64,000 bases of DNA from Sitta carolinensis. Its lineage: Eukaryota; Chordata; Aves; Passeriformes; Sittidae. This document shows positions 48,501 through 60,411 of the stretch, in pieces; position 1 is the stretch's first letter; each line of letters starts with the position of its first letter. The position numbers were made by a program, and so were the translations under genes. Location of the stretch: assembly GCA_032173965.1 (NCBI GenBank), contig CM063289.1:27057690-27121689 (forward strand). Reading direction: 5' to 3'. The notes below the pieces were generated by a model. That model had not been told where the DNA came from. It did no database searches and saw nothing but the letters and a program-made list of their open reading frames with translations.

Positions 48501-51500
48501 CTTCATACAAATTACCGGCCAGTAATTCCATGTCACTTAAAGATCTCACAAACAGCCTAGAATGCTTTCCCCCCCTCATCTCATCACAGAGCTGCAGAAA
48601 AGAGAAAAAAAAAGAGACGAAAAAGGCAAAGCCAAAGTAACATAACGTCACTGTGCACAATCAGGAACAGATACAGCCCTGTACCTTCCTGGAGCTGACC
48701 CTGTGTTCCCCAGCCCCAGGTGAGAAAAATGTGAGAAAAGCTGTGTCCTTTCACTCAAAGAACTCCAGAGACTTTGAAAACGCTTCTGAATAAAGCAGAA
48801 GGCTTCCAGAGGGCCCAGCTTTGGCCAGCAGTTCATCACTTTGTGCTGACAGCCCCTTGTTTGCCACCCCACCCTCCAGCACCAGCCTGGAGAGATGCTC
48901 CAGCTCTTGGCCATTTTCCAAGTGAGGATTTGTCGCTGTTGCAATAACACACACGAAACCAACTCTTGTCAAATTTTTTCCTAAGGTTGTATAAAGTAGT
49001 TTCTTTATTTGAAGAAACTCATTCTTCTATAGATTTTCTACAGACTACTGTGATTGGTGAACGAGAGACAGAACTCTTCACCTACACTGGTTAAACTAGA
49101 GGAACATTAAAAGAAAATCTCTCTCACAGAAAGAATGAACATGAGTACTGTTATAAAAACAATCCTGTTGTTTTGTTCTTTTCCTTGGGAAAGGAATTTT
49201 AGCAACTCAAAATATCAGGAAAACAGAGCTTTAGAAACTCAGAAACTCTAGGCTTGAAAACCCAGACTATGAAGATTTCTCCACACAGAGTGCTGCAAAA
49301 GCTTGGTTTTACATTCAGAAAAGCAGTGTTGGGTGTGAAACCCCCCTCGAGCTTGGCCAGCCCAGAGCTTGCCAGGCCCTCGTGCCCCTTCCCCGGGTGG
49401 AGCAAGGAGAATTAATCCTTGTGTTCCACCTGTCATGAAAGCTCCATCTTCCTACACAGGCATGTGAGACATCCTGTAAATATTTCAAACACGAAATATG
49501 GAAATCTGGCTCCTTAAGGCAGCAGCACCACTCCAAGCTGGGAGAAGTTTTAAACCACTCCAAGCCGGCAGTGGAATTCCTCAGGACACTTTTCACTATT
49601 CACTAAAAAATAACTTATTATCCAGGAGCTGGAGAAAACTGAGTGCACAAGCAATGGCAATCACAGAATCTCCTGAGCTGGAAGGCACCCATAAAGATAA
49701 GAGACAAGTGAACTGCAGTTTTCACAAACCACATAGAACTGATCCACTCCAGTACTCCCTCTGATCACCAAGTCCTCTGAAAAAAGATATTTTCTAAGCA
49801 ATGCAGAAGTTCGGAATTTAAAAGGGAAATCTAAAACAGGGCTCTTGTGCTCACATGAGTGTGAAGCACCTTCTTCTTTCACTCCCATACACATATCAAG
49901 ACAGAATATCCAACTTCTGCTGCTCAGTCTGTTTGTCACCAGCAGCAAGGGATCTATGCTGACATATGGCACGAGAAAACCTGCTTAATACTGCCGTACT
50001 TTTGCAAACGAGATGATAAAAGTAGCATCTCACAAAACGTGGTTTTGTAGTCTCAGAGAATGGAGCAAAGATGGTGCTTAAAAGCAGGGAAAAAATACTT
50101 TGTAATTAACGTGCACTCTTCTACAGAGCTCAGTAAGAAAAAAGAGTATGAAGGATACTAAATATAGCAAATAACCAGCAATTAGTAATTAACCTTTGAG
50201 CTGGGTATTAGCTACTCAACTCTTTTAAGGCAGCAGAGGGATTTAAACTTGGTTTCCTGCACTCAGGGTGAGTGTTACAGCACACAGCCCAGCAGACAAA
50301 AGAGGAGTCGCCCAACCACAGCCCCTCTGCAGCTCCAAATCCCTTTTTCTGACATGGATTTCACATGGAAGTCGAATGACAAGTCAAGCGGTTGGTCAAA
50401 CTAAAGATTTTCTATCTTATTTCAGCCGAACATGTAAATATTTTGGCCATGACAAATATTCTGATGGTTCAAATGGTTCTTGTGGCTCAGCAAAGCCCCA
50501 GTTGTTTGCACCTTACACCACAACTGTTGATATTGCTACAAGCCCCATGAGCTGCAAGCAGCTTGCTAATTAACCACAATTCATTCTAAGAAAACAATTA
50601 GAACCACAATGAAGGAGCATGTCAGCATCGTGACTAAACCCATCATCAGTCAAACCACATCTGCTAGGTTGAGACACACCAAAAACATCCCACAGACATT
50701 GTTTTCCTGTAAAACTGCTGCTGAATTAATGAAGTGGCATGGGAACTCGACAAAGAATTGCTCAATTACATCCCAATTAAAGAGAATACACAGAAGAATG
50801 TGTGTCAAGAAAAAAACTGTCAATGTCTTTGCAATCTCCAGCTTCCTACAGATCCTAAAGATCCTCCAATGCCATAAACTCTCCCAGTTACAGATGCTGT
50901 TACCACCCCAGATTTACAGAGGTACAGCTGAGCACAACCCTTTCATTTTAAGGCTGCTGTGAACATTTGACTGTGGAACCAAGAATGGTTTGGGGTGGAA
51001 GGGACCTTAAAACTCATCCAATTCCATCCCCTGCCATGGGCAGGGACACCTTCCAGCAGAGCAGGGTGCTCAGAGCCCCATCCAGCCTGGCCTTGAACAC
51101 TTCCAGTGACAGAGACAATTCCCAACCAGTACAGGTCATGTCAGCCACATGAGCTGCCATAAAACCACTGCTGAATTTTTATCCAAAATACAGGCACTGT
51201 GGGCATCTGACACTGCACAGGGTAAAAAATCCAGTGCTCAGCATCCAAGGGGACGTGGGAATTCTCATGTTTACAGTTCCTCTTTTGAGTTTCACAGGGT
51301 AACTCTGAATTACTGATCACGACCATTCTCCTCCAGGGAATTCTCCTGAAGCCATAAACCCAAGTCCTGGGTGTGATGAACCCAAACACAGGGCAGCCTG
51401 GAGCTTCACTGCACTCCCCATCTGCCCAGTTTCCTTTGCTTGGTGTCTGGGAAGCCCTGGTGCTGGTGAAACATCCTGTAAGTCCTGCACAGCTGAAGAA

Positions 51501-54500
51501 TTGGGACTGTTGGCTGTAACTGACATCCCAGATTACCAAGGAGTGTTGAGGGAATTGAATTGCTCCACTGTTGCTCGATATCTTCCTTTAAATTAAGGAA
51601 CTCTTCATATGATCAAAACAGACGCTTACTCATTTGTTTATTTTCTCTTTATTTGCAGGGAACTTAATTCTGAATTCCCTGTGTACTTGGGGTATTTACT
51701 TTTATAGGAAATGGTATTTACAATGCTTCAATTACCACTTTTCTCTGACAGACTCTAATAAATCAAGAGTCCACCAGAGTGGCTCCAGCTTGGAGCCAGG
51801 CCCACACTGCTCCCAGGCTCCACATCCCCAAGCTAATGGAACTTCCCAGGCACAGAGGGTGCTGGTGCAAAGGTCCCAGACATGTGGTCAGGACATTAAA
51901 GGGTTCATCTTCCTTTAATGCCAGGATTGCAGGTGGGAGACACAAGAGGTGATGAGAACCCAAACTTCCACGAGGGAGCCAAACTCCACCTCTGGGCTGA
52001 GACAGGATTCTTGCAGGGAATAAACTCAACAGTGGAAGGGAATAAGGCACAACCTCGTATTTATTATTTAAAATACCTGCAATGCACTGTTAGACAGTGC
52101 CTATTGCTTTTCAAAACATCAGGTGACTGGAAACCAAACTTCAGAAACAAGTAATTTCTACCTTCATTACTAAATACCTTGTCATCAGGGTATTTTCCAA
52201 ACTTTGATATCCCATGAGTTTCAGCAGGCAAAAAAGCCAAGACCTGTGTACGTCTGTACCTAATAATGTAGGGTAGCACTGATTGAATCTGGAAAAATTA
52301 CACCCCTAATTGTGCAAATGATGTAATTTAAGGCATAAAGTGATGCAGACCAGGTTAGAAAGGTTGTAAATAAATGTTTTAGCAAACTACTCTGAGCTGT
52401 GAGGCTCTGAACAAATCTGAAAGTAGTAAATCAACACAAGGTGCAGCTGTCAATTTAATATATCAACTTCTATCAGAAAAAAATCTGCATGGGTCATATT
52501 AAATAGAAGACAAAATTCATTATATGTGACAGAACTTTGTGCCACAATCAATGAGGTTCATCTATGGTTCAATTACACTCTTTTCTATACTTTGGAGAAT
52601 ATCAAAAGGTGCAGAATATCAACCCAAAAAATGCCCAGGCACCCAGGGAAGTTTAGGAATGCAAATACAAATGAAGCCTTTAAATATGTGACCCAACAGG
52701 TTGCCTGAGAGGGGCCACTGAAATGTTCACCACTAATTTACATTGCCCAAGTTCTGGATTAAAAACACAAATCTATAGTGCCACACACATGGCAGCACTC
52801 ATGTGCCCATACACACCAAAAAAACTGTGTCACCAAGGCAAAGCCTCCATCTCTGGGGTTTTTTAATTTTGTTTTTTCTTGCTGCTTGAACAGCAGAGAG
52901 AGAGAACAGTTACAAACTGATCAAGGGCAGTGCTGCTGGATTAGAGCTCCCCCACACTATGATTACATCCCAAAATCCTAAAGGATTGCACTGGGAAGTG
53001 GATTCAAAGCTTTGATAGCACATAATCATTCTGCTGGTGGAGCAGGGCTTAGGATCACATTGGGGGAATGGTATTACCCATGCAGGATGGAAACCCTGCT
53101 AGCAGGACAACTCCTACAGAGGAAAATCAGCTCAGGATGTGGCCCACAATATCCACATGGCGTAAAAGAACAATTAAATTAGGACATTTTGTTCCTATCT
53201 GTGAAACAGCATTCCTCCACTGTTAAAACCTGCTATTTGACATGCCAGATATAAAATCAGGGATGGTCTGAAACATGAAGTTTGCATAGGCAGATTTGCA
53301 ATGCTCAGAAACTATCCAGATTATCTTTATCTCTACTTGTCTGTACATTAACAATGGATTAATTCTAACATCCAACCCCTCCTGATTGCTGGAAATCAGA
53401 CTCTGAATTCAGGTTAGCAGCTTTCTGAATTGTCTTGCTCTACATGCCAATGCAAAAACAATTTTTCAAGATTTGGTTAAAATGCCTTTAGCTTTGAGCT
53501 CAAGTGTTAAATTCCACATAAACCATGTACTTAACACACACAAAAGAACTTCAACACTTCATGTTGACGATGCTATAAACTGGGAAGATTAGGGAGGTGG
53601 ACCTGGCTTCTGCTTCCTGTGCCACTGAAGTTTTTATTAAGGAATAAACCAGAAAATATCCCAGAAAAAATAGCTCAAAAAAAAAAAAAAAAAAATGGTT
53701 GGATGGGGCTTGGAGCAACCTGGCCTAGGTGAAAGGTGTCCCTGCCCATAGCAGGGGGCTGAAATGTAAGATCTTTAAGGTCCCTTCCAATCCAAATAGT
53801 TTTATGATTTCCATTCTATGATTCTGCCTAAAAAGCAAAGGCCCATGCCAACATCAACCCAGGTCACAAGACATTGTCCCGACAAACTAACATATTTTCC
53901 AATTTTGCAACAAGTAGCTGTAGCTGTTAAAAATCCACGTCCCACACTGCACTACTAAACCTCATACGTGGGGTTTAACTGAGTGTGACTAAGTCAGGAC
54001 ATTTGAACACAGGTGTCTCTTTCAGCAAATGTAAATAAAACTGGACAGTTTTCCCAGCACAGATGGCCAGGACTGTGCACTCCCTTTCTCACCTCATGTC
54101 TGAGAATTTGATCCTGGAAGCCCAACTGGAGGCTGAACTCAATAACACCAGCTGCAAGTTGTTTCTGCAAAGCCACTGATGCAAACTTTGGGAGCAGCCA
54201 GATGTGGGAATGGCACTGCAACCCCAGCCAGAATCAAAGCTGAGCTTCCCCAAACACTCCAGAAGCACTAGGCAAATCTGGTGGCTGCTAAACCTGAGTG
54301 TGCTCAGGTCCAGCTTCATCTGCTCCTCCCAGTGTCCTCAGCAGTGGAATTTCTCCCTGTCAGCTCCAGCCTGGTTTGACATTCCCCACGTAGCTGGCAC
54401 AGCCAAATGCCTGCTTGCATTGTGAAGCACCAGCTCTGATGCCTTGGATCTTTATACAGCAGCGAGATGAGTTGTTTGAAAGCCGTCATGAAATTGTTAA

Positions 54501-57500
54501 GCAGATAGTTTAGACATTTTGATGAGTAGAGAAGGTTTTATTGTGACGTGACTGACAGTCTCTGTGAAGGGTATTTACAGTCTGACTCTTATTTCTAAAA
54601 ACACCGTGACAGGTAGAACTTGATGTGGATGTTTAATGGGGAGACGAAGGGAAATTATGACAAAAAGAGCTCATTAAACATTTCCCTTTTTTTAGAACAG
54701 TTAATTTCACACACAGAACTAGAATTTCTAAGTGGAACATGGACCACTTAACAGAAGATTTTAGGGTAAGCCTGCTTTCTTTGTCTTTATGTCTACTCTC
54801 AGTGAATGGGGAACAGGAGAATTGGTCTAAGGACAGAGCAGAGAGAAAATAAGAATGAATTCAAGGAGTGTGAGTCAATACAGAGGAAGAGAGAGGTACT
54901 ACTGTGAGGGAACTGAATTCCAGGAAAAGTGTGTGTCTGGAGCTCAGCTGCACACCCAGCAGAGGAAAACCACAGGAGAGCAGGATTTGCTGGGAAGGGA
55001 TGCAGCAGGGAGATGGGGAAACACAAGAATCACATTGAGTAAGCAATCTTTTCATCCCAATGTCAGAGAAGTGACTTGGCAAGCAGCCACTGCTGATAAT
55101 TGAGTTCAGTGGGTCCGTTCCAACCCCGAGATGTGAGGCTCATTCCTTTCCACCTCATTTGCTCCGTATTTACATTATTTGATATCAGAGATCATGAGGA
55201 GCCAGGCTATAAAGCACTTTGACACCTGCTGACAAACGGCCTCACACAATGGCACAGCATTGTTAAGTACGTGAATACACAATTTTGAACTCTCCTGCTC
55301 CTCCCTGGAACCACCAGGGAGACGTTTCACACCTTCAGCCTCAGTGGGATCCTGTATCTATGGAGAAATATTTGCCCCAATGGTTCTGGTGCCTTAGGAA
55401 ATTGTGTCTTACTGAAAATCAGTGTGAATTACACTGCCCAGTTCCAAAGCAGCCTTGAAATGGGGATTCTGCCCTTGGGTGGATCTCACCCTACCTAAGC
55501 CTAACTTTTAGAAGCCATCAACCCTGCAGGTTATTTATAATTCATGTGCAGCCACAAAGAACCACGTGCAGATGTACAAACAGGATGATGTCCTGTTGTG
55601 CAGATGGGAGGAATTTCACAGAATCAGAGAAGCACTGAATGGTTTGGGTTGGAAGGGGCCTTAAAGATCATTTCATTCTAACCCCTTGCCATGGGCAGGG
55701 AATTCTCCCCCTGGAGCAGGTTGCTCCAAGGCCAATCCAAGGTGGGAAGTGGCCAGCTCTCTCCACTGGCTACAGAGAGACAGGGCTGGAGGGCACCTGG
55801 ATGAGCACTTCAATATCCCTCACTCTTCTGTTCAGAGACTAAACCTGCCTGGGAAAACACCACAGGAAAACAATCCCAAGATGGAAACTCCACCTCTGCC
55901 CAAGGACCGTGGGCAATTCAGCCTGAATTCAACCAAAACTTGCTGCATTAGGAGCTGAATCATCAGCAGAGAGAATTCATGGTGCCTGAAACCTATCAGG
56001 AGCCACAAAAAAGTTTCTCACTTCATTCATCCATTATGAAATCACTGAAAGCAAGACCTCCTAATAAAGGAAGTGTCCTTACATGTTTAAACCAGGTACA
56101 TGAGCTTGATTATTCACCCTCAGATTGAATTTTAGAGGTTTATATAATAATGACAGCTATAAATTGAAAACAAAATTATGGCAAGTGTCTCAATGACAGA
56201 GAATCTCACATGTGGAAGGGCAAGCAATAAATCAGATGGGCAGTGGAATATTAAATTGCTAATTTTAAGAGCTATTGCTCTTTTTTTTTTTCCTTTTAAT
56301 ACATACTAATGTAAAAAGGTGAAGCAGGATCTCAGCTACCTCTTTCTTCCTCTTTTCCTTTTCTTCATTAATTAATGTACAGAAGATGATTGGAGAAAAA
56401 GCTTTAATCCCTTTAAATTTAACCATGAACTACTGAAAAAAAAAATAAAAATAAGGTGCAACCAGCTTCATGGAGATGGCAGAGTAAATAAATGTATTTG
56501 ATGATTACAGAGTAGGTTCCATATATCTCATATCTGCTATTTACAGGACAGAGCAGTACCAGAGTGTCTGCAGACATAATTGCAGGCACTGCACACCCAG
56601 TCACACTGCAACAACCTAAATGACACACTGTACCCTGAGTGAAATTGAGGCATCACTGAAGGGATAATAAAAGAGTCATGGGAAAAGCACAGCAGAAAAA
56701 TTGTAACTCTGAACTATACCAAAAACTACACGAAAAGTAAGTGAAAAATCAACAGCTACTCCATGCCCTCGAACACCTCAATCAGTGATGCAATGTGAGT
56801 TATTTCACCAGATTTTTGCAGGCAACATGAAGATGCCTCCCTGCTCCTACTGGCTCATCATGAAATATTTCGGGCAGGGTTTGTCTGTTTTTTGTGCAAA
56901 GCCCAGAAGTATCACAGTCCAGGTCCCCATCCAGCCTTTCCACAGCATTTTCCTTTTTTTATTCCACATTTTGATCAGCCCAAGCTGTGCAAGTCACCAC
57001 ATCCTGGTGTAAAAAAGCCTCCTTCTCTTGAACACAGGTATCTTCCCCATGCTTCCACTACACTGAAATTCCTGACCTTTTCCTTGGTTTTTCTCCACTC
57101 TCAGACAGAAATACTAATTTTTTTTGGGTAACCAAAGCAATCCAACAATTTCTTGAGGCATTTATAGCACAAATTTATATTGAAGAGCATAACCCACCCT
57201 TCAGCAAATGCACACCTTGTTCTAAGGCATCTGTCACTTCTCCCAATCACCTGTTACCATTCCTTACATATTCTGGGAATAAATGCTTCACCTTTTCAAA
57301 ATGACAGTACACAGAACAGGAATGGTGTTTTTTGGCTACAACAGCACATTACCCCTATTTTTTTAATATCTTCCTGCCCACGCAAGGCACAGGACAGAAA
57401 AAATTCAGCTGAACTAAGTTTAGTTTCTTGTATAATTAGAGCAGTACAGAAATAATACACATTTGTGTACCAGAGGAACCCTTCTAAACCAGGCAGCACC

Positions 57501-60375
57501 TCAAGCATTAACAGGCAGAAAGCTTACTGTCAACTCCTAACCACAAATAACACATTTATGAATGGTGACCTGCCTAAAAATGAGTTAGAAAAGTCAGAAA
57601 GGAGATTCAAGCAATGAATGAGATGGATTTAAGTGATATCACAAACCCAACCAACCCATAAGGTACCACTGACAAAAGTCACACCACGAGGAATATATCA
57701 GATGTTGCAGGCAATAATAAAAGTCACAGAAGCTGAAATCCACACTTCCTTTACTGTATATGAACAGGGAAGATACTTACACTTACAGGTTGACTTTTTG
57801 GCACATCATAAACACCTTCTTTCTTTTGGCTGGTAGGAACCTGCAACAGCAAAGGAAAACTGAGGTCATCACAAAAGCATCTTGGATGAAAAACTGAAAA
57901 GAGCAACTGGTATTTATGCACAGGGTGCACATAAATTAATAGTTTATTTAATACTAACTTTTTATACCAATGGAATCGAGGATGGTTCCCTTCTTATCCA
58001 AGTAGGACCATTAATGGTGAAAATACTGAAGAAATAAAACACCTATCTGAATTTTTTTACAGCCCAGCAGTGTCCAGAAAGGAGATTTGCATTCTCAGAT
58101 AATTTTGGTTGCATGAAGTCCAGGTGTACTTGGAGCTTCCTCCTACTTAAATGGTTGTTTTTGCCTTTAACTTGGTGGTTAGAGATGTGCAATGGAAGTT
58201 ATGGTGAGTTCATCATCTCCCCAGATGAAGAGACAGAGCAGAGTTACCAAGGTGAGCTTAAGAGATGCTTTTACCTTGTGTCAGATTTCTTCCTCACAAT
58301 TCATTTAATCATCTAAAAAGAGCCCTAATACTGCAGTGATGGGGCCTTGTGGCTGCTCTATGAAATATTTGGTTATAATGCTGCAATTTTCCTAAGGAAT
58401 TAAGGCCTCCTGAAGCCTGACACAGGAGAGATGGGCAGGGGACAATGCATATAAACTTTGTGTGAGCCTTTAGTGGAGCCACCAGTCATGATTTATACCC
58501 AGGGGACTGATAACCTGCTCGTGCAGACCCAGCTGCTTTGTAGTACTGGGCTGTGCTTGCCCAAGGACCACTTGTTTGCATATTTAACATTTGTGATTGT
58601 TTTTCCTTTCCTCCCTAGAAGCACTGAGTGTCCACTGTAAATGACAAAAGCAAAAAGAACAGTAACCTGTTCTAATTAGTGGTGCTTTTCCCCCAAACAA
58701 GGCATCTGGAGTACAAAAGCTACATTTCACACAACAGGGCAACTTCACAGGTCAATGAGATGATACTGCAAATGTGATAAAATTATGACTTTTGTTTTCT
58801 AAGACAAGAAGTATCTTAAGGTTCTGATATTAAACTCAGACAGGTCTAGGGGAAGCTGAAGAAATATTACTTATACTTTGAGATGTGCTATCATTTCTTA
58901 TTCTGTATAATATTCTGTATAAAAACCTCTCTGTACTGTTGTCCCTACTGTTTTCTCACCCCATCACAGCCTTCACAAGAAACTGTGTGTCTTCAACCTG
59001 GTGCACATTGAAGAGATTGTCAAGAACTCTCAAAGAAACTGAATGAACTTTGTGGAAGATCTCTTCTATTCCTATCCTTGGTTTTCTTTGGCCACTTCCA
59101 CCAAGACCAGTATCACATTAAATATGTGAAACTGGTAAAAATTCAGTTTTTGGTAGTAACAGTGTGGGAAGAGAGAGATCCGTAGGAGACAGTGTGAGAG
59201 CAGGAACCAGGAATGGGCAATTTAGGAAGTCACTGGAAAGCTGAGTCTTCACAAAAGGAGGGGAAATATGGAAAGACAAACTGTTTCTAAACTTTCATTA
59301 GGGTGTATTTTTTTCTTTATTCTCCGGAATGTTTCCCTTTCAGCCATTCTCCTCTTCCTCCTTCCAACCCTTCTGTGAAGTCATCCCAATTTGCAGAGCT
59401 CACTGTGGACTGATCATTTCCCTGCACAATCGATCCCCTCAATTCTACCCCAATTTATTCTCAGAGAAGAGCTCCTTGCATCTTCTATGAAGACAGAGAA
59501 ACTTTCCTGAAAGCCACTTCTCCCTCCCAACCCAGTGCTGCCTGACCTGCTGTCTTCTCTTGCTGTGCACCACCACATTTGTTTGCATCTCAGCTTACAC
59601 TGGGGGGCTGCAAGGAATTGCTGGTTTTCCTTTGATTAGCAGTACCAGTAAGAGGTACCAGCACTATTTCTGCTGTCAGCTCTGTCTCTGTGACAGGCTG
59701 TGAACCATCTGGATGTCTTTGCATCTTGCAGCAATAAAAGCACCACAATTCAGAACTCCCCATCTTGGACTGTCAGCTCCTCATGGAGCAGAACTTGCCT
59801 CTCCACAGAGACCAGTGCTGCCACACAAACACCAAACCACCTCCCAAAATCCCATCTCCACCTCAGCAGAACACCAGGCAGAAGAGGAGATGCTATTAAG
59901 CAATCTGAGGGTTGGTATGTGCTCAGTGATTGAGTCCTTGCCTAACAAATTACAGCAACTTACATAGATAATATTAAAAGAGCAGACACAGACAGTCTTT
60001 AGGGTAATGTATCAAAGAAAGGTGACAGACAGAGAAAGAATGCTTAAAAAGAAAGTTGTGACCTCTATTATGCTAAAAAGAAATAGAAATTGTCACTTTC
60101 TGCACATATCTCTCATTTGCAATTCCCCACAGGGTGGGAATCTCTTCCACCAAGGGAGAAGTGAATTTGCTGCATGCCAGCAAATGAAAATCCAGAGCAG
60201 CACCATCAGAAAGGTTTGGTGAGGCTGAAGCAAGGCTGTGTGAGGTTATTGAGCAGATAGATACATGTTTAGCGATAGCTGGTGTGGGGAAGGCTTCACA
60301 GTAAAGCTGCCACAAATATGCAAATTAAAAAAAAAAAAAAATAAAAAAAAAAAGAGCCCAAAAAACCAAACCAAA

Positions 60376-60411
<36 letters not shown>

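Larger units (their letters stand above)
44877..57780 (-). other. DAB1: DAB1 intron, 12.9 kb
   Basis: This intron lies between the Y232 exon and the AVTQ exon. It contains CR1 fragments near 49.7, 51.0, 53.8 and 55.7 kb, LTR-like copy B near 49.1 kb and long A- or T-runs near 46.85 and 53.68 kb. I searched by eye for the optional 33-residue exon of mammals and did not see it; this is not decisive. Confidence 0.7.

Noticed and set aside
48751..48972. Open frame beside LTR-like copy B as a retroviral gag remnant
   Set aside because: The 73-residue frame has no recognisable matrix, capsid or zinc-knuckle motif.
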